In this document: in pieces, positions 7,439-18,000 of the stretch
Numbering within the stretch: the stretch's first letter is position 1
Layout: every line of letters starts with the position of its first letter
Source of the DNA: a virus
Length of the DNA stretch: 52,184 nt
Virus record (IMG/VR): IMGVR_UViG_3300044858_004443
Span: 1-52,184 of that record
Direction: 5' to 3' (one strand)
Made by a program: the position numbers and the translations under genes
The notes under the pieces: model-generated
Database searches by the model: none
Told to the model about the DNA's origin: nothing
What the model saw: only the letters and a program-made list of their open reading frames with translations

Positions 7439-7660
7439 ATGGAATATATTACAATTACCTATGTCGGGAGAACTCCCGGGTATGTGGCGAAAGTAGGAAG
7501 TTCCATATATGAATTCGAATGGAATAAATCTCTCGGTATTGGCAAACGCCAAGGAGAGGTAAATCCAAAAGATATTTCTAAGATCGCTAATTGGCGTGAT
7601 AAGAAAGGTCGGAAAATATTCCGGCTTGATAAAATAGGAGGAAATACAAATGGCAGTTAA
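7439..7660 (+). CDS. Small basic protein of unknown function ahead of the tail tube gene
   Basis: A 73-aa protein, not recognised. It is rich in aromatic and basic residues (VGRTPGYVAKVGSSIYEFEW, then WRDKKGRKIFRLDKI), which suggests a compact SH3-like beta barrel. It starts 9 bases after an extended -10 element without a ribosome-binding site. Its last codons overlap the start of the major tail protein by 11 bases and contain that gene's GGAGG, which suggests translational coupling. Confidence 0.55.
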   Translation: MEYITITYVGRTPGYVAKVGSSIYEFEWNKSLGIGKRQGEVNPKDISKIANWRDKKGRKIFRLDKIGGNTNGS

Positions 7661-8234
7661 TGTCGCAAATATTGTCGTTGGTGAGGCAACCATTAAGCTT
7701 GGTCCATCGGCTAACGCAACAACGATCGCTGCAATGGATAACTTCGCTGATGTCGGTGCCACACAAAATGGTGTCGAAATTTCATGGGAGCCAGACATTG
7801 TAGATATTGAGATCGACCAATTCGGTGATGCCGCAAAGTTGATTCAGTCCAAAGTTAAGGTGATGGTGAAGACCACGCTTGCTGAGGCAACATTGAACAA
7901 CCTTGCAATCGCTTGGAATTATGATGATGTCGATGGTGGTGACGACATCAAGGCAAACTTAGCAGGTTCGGGTGCAAATACAAACACCTTCCTGTTCGGT
8001 TCGCAGAACGTGTACCCACGTGAAAAGGGTCTGGTCATTGTTGGCTCAGCCCCCGGATCGTCGGCAGCAGCAATCAAGACTCGTTCCTACTACACAAAGC
8101 GTGCGGTTTCGATGGAATCATCGATGATCAGCATGAAGCGTGCAGAGGCAACGATGTTCACTGTTGGTTTCCGTATTCTCCCCAAGACAGAGGATACAAA
8201 CTACGAGTACGGCAAGATTATCGATCAGCAATAA
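7650..8234 (+). CDS. Major tail (tube) protein
   Basis: A 194-aa protein with AGGAGGAAATACAA before ATG 7650. The order of elements fits tail-tube monomers of siphoviruses: VGEATIKLGPS, GATQNGVEISWEPDIVDIEIDQFG, a central loop with DIKANLAGSGANTNTFLFGS, then KRAVSMESSMISMKRAEATMF and a final strand. It lies after the terminator gene and before the chaperone pair and tape measure. Codon choice is noticeably more GC-ending than in neighbours (GGTGACGACATCAAGGC, CGTGTACCCACGTG), as expected for the most abundant tail protein. A hairpin terminator follows. Confidence 0.8.
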   Translation: MAVNVANIVVGEATIKLGPSANATTIAAMDNFADVGATQNGVEISWEPDIVDIEIDQFGDAAKLIQSKVKVMVKTTLAEATLNNLAIAWNYDDVDGGDDIKANLAGSGANTNTFLFGSQNVYPREKGLVIVGSAPGSSAAAIKTRSYYTKRAVSMESSMISMKRAEATMFTVGFRILPKTEDTNYEYGKIIDQQ

Positions 8235-8255
8235 TTGATTGAAAAATCGTGAAGT

Positions 8256-8317
8256 AGCCCTCGCAGGCTTCTATCTTGTGATAAACTTGATGGGAGAAGC
8301 GAGGGCTTCTTTATTTT
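8256..8317 (+). terminator. Terminator-like hairpin with a long loop after the tail tube gene
   Basis: AGCCCTCGC (8256-8264) pairs perfectly with GCGAGGGCT (8299-8307); adjacent GAAG/CTTT can add pairs, and a T-rich tract (TCTTTATTTT) follows. The 34-base loop is longer than usual. It also contains GCTTCT (8267-8272), which pairs with AGAAGC (8295-8300) and so competes with the base of the main stem. It probably lowers readthrough from the abundant tail tube message into the chaperone genes. Confidence 0.65.
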
Positions 8318-8340
8318 ACAAACAAGGTAGGTAAACAGTA

Positions 8341-8643
8341 ATGAGTGATAATAAGGACATTTTGGCTGGAACTGAAATTCTTTTTGCAGATGGAAAGAAG
8401 AGAGTTATTAAGCCTTTGACAATTCGTAATCTTCGTAAGTTTATGAAGATTGTCAAGAATCTTAAGAACGATGAAACTCTTGAGGATGCAGACATTGACG
8501 TAATGGTTGAGGCAGCCGCTGTTGCATTGGCTGTCGTCGATCCAGAACTCGCAGGCGATAAGGAGAAGTTGGAGGATGTTCTTGATCTCAAGTCATTCGG
8601 CGCTCTCATGACTGCCGCAATGGGGTCCGACCCTTCCTTCTAG
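8341..8643 (+). CDS. Tail assembly chaperone (gpG-like), zero-frame product
   Basis: A 100-aa acidic helical protein (TEILFADGKKRVIKPLTIRNLRKFMKIV and on). Proteins of this size and composition between the tail tube and tape measure genes are gpG-type chaperones that coat the tape measure during tail assembly. The zero frame ends at TAG 8641-8643. The -1 frame is open across the end of the gene and continues to 8969, so a minority of ribosomes should make a longer G-T product. A weak AAGG ribosome-binding sequence lies 12 bases upstream. Confidence 0.8.
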   Translation: MSDNKDILAGTEILFADGKKRVIKPLTIRNLRKFMKIVKNLKNDETLEDADIDVMVEAAAVALAVVDPELAGDKEKLEDVLDLKSFGALMTAAMGSDPSF

Positions 8644-8969
8644 GCGAGGAGAGTGAGGTATCTTCCGACACAAGTTGGGAAGACATTCCTCTCCTCAAAT
8701 ATGAGTCTGAAATATTTATAAAAACCGGAGCTTGGAACAGCATCGGAGAGTTGGAGTCATGTCTTACTCTCAATGAGCTGTTCCTTCTCTATCGTGCAGC
8801 TGTTAATGAAACAAGTACTGCTATGAAGATTGCTGCAGCCGCTCAGGGTGCTGATGTTGATTTTGATGAAGACTGGTATAATCCTGCGCCTAAGAGAATT
8901 GTCCAAGGACTTGATATTATGCAAATGGGAATTGGTCTTGGATATGAAGTTTCTCAAAAAACTGATTGA
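8625..8969 (+). CDS. T extension of the tail chaperone, reached by -1 frameshift
   Basis: The -1 frame is open from 8586 to 8969 and has no start with a ribosome-binding site until a TTG at 8751, yet its coding sequence is clearly protein-like well before that (EESEVSSDTSWEDIPLLKYE upstream of 8751). This is the standard G/GT arrangement. The likely slip is on GGGGTCC (8622-8628), where the glycine tRNA can re-pair perfectly one base back. CCCT at 8631-8634 is a second option. A 6-bp stem-loop (TCTTCC 8661-8666 with GGAAGA 8678-8683) lies downstream. The fusion would be about 209 aa if the slip is at GGG. Confidence 0.75.
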   Translation, partial: VRPFLLGEESEVSSDTSWEDIPLLKYESEIFIKTGAWNSIGELESCLTLNELFLLYRAAVNETSTAMKIAAAAQGADVDFDEDWYNPAPKRIVQGLDIMQMGIGLGYEVSQKTD

Positions 8970-8976
8970 TAAAACC

Positions 8977-9005
8977 TTGATTTTATCGACCTAATGTGTA
9001 ATAAT
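8977..9005 (+). promoter_or_regulatory. Promoter for the tape measure gene
   Basis: TTGATT (8977-8982), a 17-base spacer and AATAAT (9000-9005) give a near-consensus vegetative promoter, the best -35/-10 pair seen in the window. Transcription would start around 9012, leaving a leader of fewer than 10 bases before ATG 9021 and no room for a ribosome-binding site. The ATG at 9010 is out of frame with the tape measure. Confidence 0.55.
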
Positions 9006-9020
9006 TAATATGGCTGAACT

Positions 9021-12000
9021 ATGTCTGATACACCAACACCGTATGGGGATATAAAATTTACTGTCACTGCAGATACGTCTGAAGCTGCGATTTTACGTCA
9101 AAGTTTAGCTCAAGTATCTGCACAAATTAATAATACTGTAAGTACAGTAAATAAGCTTGCCAGTACACAAGCGATGCTTCAAAGAATTACTGCTGGTACT
9201 GGTAATAGCACAAAAGTTTTAACTGGTTTAATTGCTGCTAATAATAAAGCGCAAGTTCTTAATAATAAAATTATTAGCGATGCTGTAAGGCATCATGCTG
9301 CTTTAACAAAAGAGATTGATAGGCTCGGAACATCATCTCCAAAAGCAACTGCGGCACTAAATGCTCAAGCCAATGCAATGCAACGCCTGACTACCAGCTC
9401 GAGAGAGCTGACAAGAGCGCTGCAGGCAACATCTATCCAACAATGGGCTAACAGGGCTAAAGGCTCGTTGACTCAAATGAACATGAGTATTCTTAGGACA
9501 ACTGCTCAAACACTTGCATTTACAAGAGCCTTAAGAACAGCGTTCTTTAGCTTTGCAGACTTAGAGCAAGAATCTGCAAGAGTTACAAAACTTATGGTTG
9601 ACAACTTTGGATCTGGAGAGGAAGCTATTAGGCTTGCTTCTGAACAAACAAAGGAATTGGGTAAACTTCTTGATCAAGTAACTAGAAAATTTGGAACAAG
9701 CAGGGTGTTGGTTCAAAGTCTAGCAGGTGACTTTGCAGAACTTGGCATAGGTGATATTCAAGGTCTTAAAGATCTTGTTGAATTAACAACTACTGTTGAG
9801 AAATTAGGTAACGTTGATATTGAACAATCACAAAGATTTGTTGAATCAATGTTGCAAAATATTTTAAGAGTTAAGAGAGAGCAGTATGCAGCAAGAGGTC
9901 TTTCGTTAGATTTAACTGACCCTAAGCAATTTAGCAATATTATTGCTGAATTAAGAGGTCAGCTTGCTGAGTTCAACTTAGTTGAAAATAAAACTTCTCT
10001 ATCACTAAAAGATCTAGCAGACGCATTCCCAGAAGTCTCGGCTGCAGCAACAACATTCGGACTGTCAATGACAGAATCCGCAGCGCTGCTCGCTCCGATG
10101 GTTGCTTCTGGTTTCCAGGTCGGCGCATCTGCTAACTCTATCAAAGTTTCATTGCAAAGAATGGTTGCAATGACAAAACAAAATTCAGTAATTCTTGGTG
10201 AGCTTAATCAAGCGCTCGGACCAGATTTTGACTACTCTGCTGGTGTAAGTATGGAAAATATTCAAAAGCTTACAGATGGTTTTAATAATCTATTAAGCAT
10301 TAAGGGCGAGCAGGGAACACTGGAGCTGTTTGCAAGATTGTTCGGCGTTCGTCAGGGACCAAGAATGGAAACATCCTTTAGGCAGTTGGCAGTATTTCAA
10401 AAAGCGCTAGGAGAAATGGGAACAACAGAAGCCAGGATTGCTGAAGTAATTCAAAAAAATGTTAATGCGAGATTAAAGTCTGCCGGGTTTGCTGAGACTG
10501 AGCAGATTCAAGTAAAAAAAATGGTGGATATCAGTAATTTACACAGAAAAGCTACTGAAAATATTAATGGTCAATATACAAAAAGAGCTAAAATAATTCG
10601 TGAGGGTCAAAAGTTAGCTTTTGATGAATTAACTAAAATTTATGGAACAACAGGTGATGAGTCTAAAGATTTCTTAAGCAAAATAGGAACTGAGTCCGGT
10701 AAGATATTGATGTCTAGTGCTTTTAGAATTGAAGACGTAGCGCAAAAGCAATTAGAGACTGAATTGCAAATTGGTCTAGATACCACTATAACAAAATTTA
10801 GAATAATGAAGGAAGAAATATTGGCGATCGGAAGAGTGATCGTAACAGCCTTCAAGCCATTGATAGAATTTTTTACACCAATAATACAAAAGATTAGAGA
10901 TTTTGTAGAAAATCTTGGACCGCTCGGTAAAAAAGCTATAAGTTTTGGTGTTATATTTTTAGGTTTGATACCATCTATAAAACTTTTGACAGTTTCATTT
11001 AGATGGTTCTTTACAGGGGCGCTGTCGAGTATTGCAAGGCTTGCAACAGGTTTTGGCAAACTTGGGTCTAGGATTATTGATGTTACCGAACTTGTTGATC
11101 GTGGAGCTGGGGCTTTAAAAAATTGGCAAAAGGCAACATCCTTGCCAGGGACAACAAAAGTTCTCTTGTCTGGAAGAAAGCGTGGTGCTATAACAGATGT
11201 ATCTGGATTGGACCCGTCAGCTCAGCAAGTATTGCAACAGGGTTCAACGCCAACATCTGCTGACCTTAAAAATATTTTTAAACGAGCCATCGGGCTTCCT
11301 GTCGGTGGTGATGCATTAACTGGATTAGATGCTGCCATAAAAGCAGTTGATGCAACTGCAGAAACTGCAGCTGATGCTGCCGATGCTGCTGCAACGACTG
11401 CTAAATCTGTTAGCGATGGAGTTAGTGAAGCATTAAAGGCTGGGTTTAAAGGAACTGTATTCACTAGCAACAGATTCATGGGGAATACATTTACTGGTGG
11501 TCCCGGAGGTGGAGGCACAGGTCGTGGACCTAGAACACCTGGGTCTCCTAGAACACCTACCGATACAAGACCAACATATGGTCCCCCAGCACCTGGTCCT
11601 GTATATGGACCAGCAATGCCGCCTCCAGATACAAGACCAACATATGGTCCATCCCTGCCTTCAGATGCAAGACCAATTTATGGTCCATCGCTACCTCCAT
11701 CTGTAACTGGCACAAGCAAGATACCAGCCGGTGGTTTTAGAGTACCAACAACTCCTGTATTGCCATCAATTCCAGGTCCTGAGCCAGTTAAAAAAGCTGC
11801 TAAAGCCGCTAAAAAAGCCGTCAAGGAAACAATAGATACTGCAGCGGCATCAGTTGCCACAGCAACTGCAACAGTCGGTGCCGCAGTTGCTGATGTTAGC
11901 TCCACAGTTGCATCTGTGGCTGCTGGGGCTGCAGAAACGGTTAGCGAGGGTGTCTCTAGTGCCGTAAGTGCTACTAAAACAGTTGCTAGTGGATCAAAAG

Positions 12001-15000
12001 TTACAAAAGCTGCAGCTCAAATGACAACACTAAAAGTTTCAGAGATAGTTTCAGTTTATGACAAACTTGGTGTTGCTTTGCCAGATGAATACCAATTCTT
12101 AAGAAGTTTAGATAAAGAATGGCAGGTAGCGACAAAAACTAAGCAGAAAGTTCTAAAAGATATAGCTGCACAAGCAAAAGGTGGTGATTTAACAAATCTT
12201 GGTGGTCCACTCGGAAGAATCGAGCGCATCGGAAAATCAGAGGTTATCTTTACATCTCCAGAATCAAAGAGATCACTAAAGCCAACTTCAAAACAAATAG
12301 CTGAACGTGCTCTTCGACCAGATGTAATGGTTCCATTTGGTCAAGATGAGATTGTTAGCGATTTATTAGAAGAAAGACTGAAGAGGGTTCCGAAGGTCGG
12401 TTCAACTATTCCTGCAAAAGCAAAGCCATTAGCTGGGGTTATTGAAAATCTTAAAATTAGAGGCAAAAAAATACAAGAAAATATAAATCAATTAGCAGAA
12501 ACTGGTATGAAAGCAGCTGAGCGTGCGGCGGCTCAGGCTGATAGTGTTCTTAAATATGGTGCTACTGAAACAAAATTGTTAGCTGATGAATTTAAAGGTT
12601 TAACACTAACTCCTAAAGATACTGCAGCAGGGGTGATTGAAGTTGAAAGAGAAGTTAGGGTTCTTAGCGAGTATGAAAAAGCAGTTGAAGAGGCAAGAAT
12701 TGCACAAAAAGAATTTGAAGATCTTACATCGTCTGCATCACAGCAGGATGTGCAAAGATTGGCAAATAAAGCAAAAGCAACTAGAGAAAAAGTTGTCAAG
12801 CTTGAAAAGACAAAAAGGAATGTTGTTCGAACAGCAACAAAATTTGATATAGTACCAGCAGCTCCGGTATCTCAAGAGCTGCAAAATTTTAGAGATATAA
12901 CATCAAGAAAACTACAGCTCTTAGGACCACAAAGAACTCTTTTGCCAAAAGGTGTTAACACACAAGAGCAAGTTAGTAAAGCTCTAGCAAGTGCCGTTGC
13001 TCAAGAAAAGATTTTGCTCCCGAAGGGTGGTATTAATCAAAACTTAAAATTAATAGCTGGATATAGAGCTTTAATGGTTGAGAAAATTGAAGCTATAAAT
13101 AAAGCAATTGACAGTGGCGATGATGTGATTGTTAAAAATCTTAAACAAATCGGTTATAAGAGTAAGCAAGAAATTGCAAAAATGACTAGTAAAACATCTA
13201 AAACTCAGGCTGCAGCTCAGAATCGTGAATTGATAAGAAAACTCGCAGCAAAGTCTGTCCGTCTAGATGAGCTAGATCCAGAGTCGCCAGCTTATGATCC
13301 TAATGCTGGGCGTAGATTATTTACAAAAGGCATGGCTGATAAAGTTGCAAACGAGAGGATTGTGCAACAATCTGATAGTCAAATATTAAATAGAATATCT
13401 CCAACAACAGATAAAGCTAAAGCTAGTATAATTGCAGAAAGAAATGCTGCAAGAACAAGAAATGCTGCAAAAGAAGCGGATATATTGAATAAAACAATTA
13501 ATCAGATGACTTCTGATTACACTGTTGAAGCGCAGCAGTCTAGATCTAAAGCAGTTACAGCGTTTAAGAAAACACGTAACGCACTAATAAAGAAATTTGG
13601 AAGCATTGAGGCTGCAGAGGTAGCATTAAGTAATGCTGTAAATGCAGAGCTTGCAGTTCAAAAAGGAGCTCTTTCTGCACCAACTGCTGCTGTAAAGAAA
13701 ACGGTTTCAAGAACAACGTCAATAGTTGCATCCGGAACTGCGGCAGTTAAAGAAACAGTTGATACTGTAGCAAGAACTGCAAGCAGTGTCCCATTCATAT
13801 TGAAAGATTCATTGGGTGGGTTCAGAATGTTCCATTCAGCCGCCTCTGAAGCAGTCTCATCTTCAGTCGTTGCATCTACTAAGACAATTGGATCTGAGAT
13901 AAGCAGGTTGCTCGATGATGTAATAGTAAGAGCACTTCCGGCTGGATTTGATCCAGCAAAAGCTAAAGTCATGCGTTCTGTCATTGCAGAGGTATTGGCA
14001 AAGACACCAATAACAGCAGCAAGTGCGGCAACTCCGGCAGCTCAAAGTTTTATGTCCCATGTTCTTGGCGGCATGGGTGATGATATTGCAAGGGTTATAA
14101 ATTCACTTGCGCCAGATATTACTTCGGCAATATCTGCCGGTGGCATATCAGCAAAAGGTGGAATTGTGCAAACAGCAAAGGCAAGAGCTGTTGGTTCCTT
14201 TAATAAATTGAAATCATTAACTACTGCAAAAATTCTTGGTGATCTAGGAATGCTTAGAACTGGTATTGAGGCGGCAGTGTTTGATGCCGTAGCCGCTGCT
14301 GGCTATGCAATTGAGAGTACAACAAGTTCTATTGGTGAAGCTATTAGGGCTGGTACATATACGGAAGCAATGATCCCAGGGTATTTAGATGAATTGACCG
14401 CAAAGAGAGAAAAGAGGAGCGCTAGGGCGGTAGAGAGTGGGTCTGCTGGTGCTGCGGCTGCTGCTGAGGCTAGAGGTGAGCCGATATCGAGAGGAGAAAA
14501 GAATGCTGCTAGAAGAAGAAAAAGGGCTCTAGAGAGGCTTGTTAAGGAAGGCAGAGCGCCAGATCTTGAGGCAGCCGGCAGTCTTTATGATAAGGCTCTC
14601 GCAGGTGGAAAAGAAGAGCTAGACAAATTATTGCCAAAAACAAAAGCTAGCGTCGGTTCGGCGGTTAAGGAGGCGGTTGGTGATGCTGCTGAGGCTGCAA
14701 AGGAAACAGCATCTGAGGCTGTCGAAGCTGTTGGAGAAAAACTAGACGAAGCTGTTAAAACAGTTAGCGATGCTACAACTGGCGCAATAGATGATGCTAC
14801 TAAAGCTGTAAAAGATAAAGTTCGTGCACCATCGACAAAAGGGATGAAAGTCGAGGATATGGGGCGTGCTGAGCTTGTAAGGGAGAAAGGGAGATTGCAA
14901 AGTGCTATTAAGAAAGCACCTTTGGATATCTCTGTTCTTGATGAGGAGATAACAAAGAAGAAAGCCCTCATTGATGCTATGGATCCAGCGTCCAAGGGGC

Positions 15001-18000
15001 TTAAGACGAATGCAAGAATTATTGCTGAACATACAGCGTTGGTAGAGAAGAGAAATGCATTAAGTGCTAAGCTTGCTTCATCTGAAGCAAGGCTTACTGA
15101 GGTTAATAAGCGACTTGCTGAGACAAAGACCGCCGAGGCAGCATCTTCAAAGAAAGCAAAGCCAGCAGCTGCCGCAGCAGCAGCTGGTGCCGCACCAACT
15201 GGAGCCCCAAGAGCTCCAAGAATACCAACTGCTGCTGCGCCAGCCGCATCCGTTGCCGCTGTGACGAGCTCAGCAGTTGTTGAAAAACTTGATGAAGTTA
15301 TTATTGAATTCGATCGGTCCCTTGCAAACTTTTTTAAGGGACCAAACTTCTTTCAGGGACCAAACTATTTTGCTGGTCCAATAACAGCAATGCCCAATGC
15401 AAAATTTAAAGATGTAAAGAAGAGATTTTCTGATTTAACTGACGATGAAAAAAAGAAGGTATTGTCTGGTCATACTAAGAGAGCTGATGAAGCTAAGGCA
15501 AGAATTTTAGCAAGAAAAGCTGGCGCTACTGGTGCAGGCACGGTTGATGATGCTGCCGCAGCGGCAAGTGGTGCTACTGCTGCTACTGCCGCAAAGGCTG
15601 GGTTGTTGAGGAAATCTTTGTCCGGTCTTGGTGGATTGATGGGGAGCGGGTTGGTTCGTGGTGCACAAATTGGTAAAGCTGCACTGCAGGGGATGTTTGG
15701 AATAGTTGGCAAGTCTGCATCAGAGTTCTGGAAGATGAGTGCTGCATTTATCAATATGTATACAACCGCAATCAGCAGTGCATCATCAAGCTCAAGGCTT
15801 GCATCCATTTCTGCAATGATTGGGGCAAAAGCAATTGCAGTTGTTGGTAAAGCTGCAGCTATTACGGATAAAGCTATAAAGAAATTAGCAGGATCGTTCT
15901 TGGCTCTTGGGAGAACAATTGCCACAACAACAAATGCTGAATTGACAAGATTCTTTGCTTCGCTTCAAAAGAGTAAAATATTAAAGGCTTGGGGTTTCTT
16001 ATTATTTACCGGAATGTTGCCCTTGATCAAGGGTTTTAAAGTGCTGACAATTGGTGCAGTTAAATTCATTACAACAATGAAATTTAGCGCTCTCATTGGT
16101 GGATTTCAGCAATTATATCAGACGGTTTTAAGGACTGCATTAAGTTTCGCTGCTCTAGCTATTAAGCTAAATGCAGCAATGCTAATGATTGCGCCAATAT
16201 TGATACTGGTGTTTTCGATTATATCAAAAGTTAAAAGAGGCATCTCAGGTCTGTCGCCAGCTATGGACAATTTTAAAGCTGCTTGGGTGGCAATAAAAGA
16301 TGCGATATATATACTTGCTGCTCCTTTGGAAAATCTTATTGCTTCATTTGGCGGTATTGGGGCTCAAGGCGATTCGGTTAAAAGAACCGCAGGTGTAATT
16401 TGGTTGATATCTAAAGGTGTAAGGGCTGCTGCTGAAGCATTCCAAAGATTCGCTGCCGGTCCTGGTCTTAAATATATGAAGAGTGCTGTTGTTCCAATTA
16501 TAACAAGAATTGTTAATAGATTTATACTTCTTGGAAGAGCGATAAGTGCCGCATTTGGTGGTCGAAGCGGAGAGGCGGCAAAGAATTTTAAAGGCTTCTT
16601 ATACTCAATGCTTTATGAAGCAGTTGCATTTATTGGTAAATTTATAAGCTTAATAGCATCTGCACTAGAAATGTTTGCACCAACATTGGCTAAGATAATT
16701 GATGCCATTGTTGCTGCAACTATCACAGCATTTAGAAAAATTATGAATTTTGCAAAAGAAGTAATGCTGCTTCTAGGATCAATTATAACAGTTATTGGTG
16801 GAATATCTGGTCAAATTGGCATTGCCCTTGGTGGTGCAGCAATTGTTGCTGGTGGTGTTGGCATCGGACTTCTTGATATCAAATTAAAGGAATTTGAGGA
16901 AAGCGCTAAGAGTGGTGGCTTAGGGGCTGGGAAGGCAATTGCAAATGGAATTACTAGTGGTGCAAAAAAAGCTGCTCGTGGTATGGAGACTCTTAAAACT
17001 TTAGTTGGTGAAAAATATGGTGATTTGATGGGTGTCGGTATAAACACTGCTCTTGCTTCAAGAATTGCAAAAGACATGCCAAAAGATGTTAAGAATAAAA
17101 TTATAAGGTCTGCCGATGATGCAAGAGCTGGTGGAGAATCGCTCGGGCAAGAAATTGCAAAGGGCATTAAGAAAGGTCTAACAGATCTCAAATCAGAATT
17201 TACAGATAAGTTTTTTGGAAAAGCTGATTCTGAAATTGATAAATTTGTAGAGAAATTAAAAGATGGTTTAAATGAACAGAAAGATAAAGCGCTAGAGGCA
17301 TTTGATAATCAAATAGAAGCTATTGAAGCTCTTGGTGAAGCAGAAGAAAGGCTTACTGCGACTGTTGAATACGAAGAAAAGCGTCGTGAGATGATACGAG
17401 AGCGTGCTCTTGATAGAGAAAATTATTTGCGTGAAAGAAAAGTCGCTGCGTATGAGGGAAGGGCTGAAGATGTAAGGTCATTAGACCTTACATTTAGAAA
17501 GAGTAGTGTGGAGAAAGATAAGGAGATTAAAGACTTTGATCTAGATAGAGTTAAGACTCTCCAGGCTCAAAATAGAGAGGATGCTGTCAAAGTAATTAAT
17601 AAACAAAAAGAGCAATTGATCAAAGAATATGACAAGATGTTTAAAGACTTTGATCAAAGAATTGAAGACATAAAGGTTCGTGGATTTAGTAATGAACAAG
17701 AGTTTGTGCAAATGTTTGGCAATTTACAAAACGCTGCATCGGTATTTTCTGACGATCTCTCTTCAACTTTCATGAAAGCTATGGAAAGTCTTCCAAATGC
17801 AATAAGAGAATCAACAGATCCATCTATTGGAATGTTTAGTACATCAATGGATAAAATGGTTCAAGAAGCAAAGAGAACTTTCGGTATTGGAGTAACTAGT
17901 GCAAGTTCAGAATCAATACTTGGAGCTGCTTATTTCCTTGCTAAGGGAATGCCGGGTGCGTTTAGACAAGCATTTGATTCAGGTATTGTTTCACAATTTG

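Noticed and set aside
9010-9023. ATG 9010 as tape measure start
   Set aside because: It is out of frame with the long reading frame; ATG 9021 is used.
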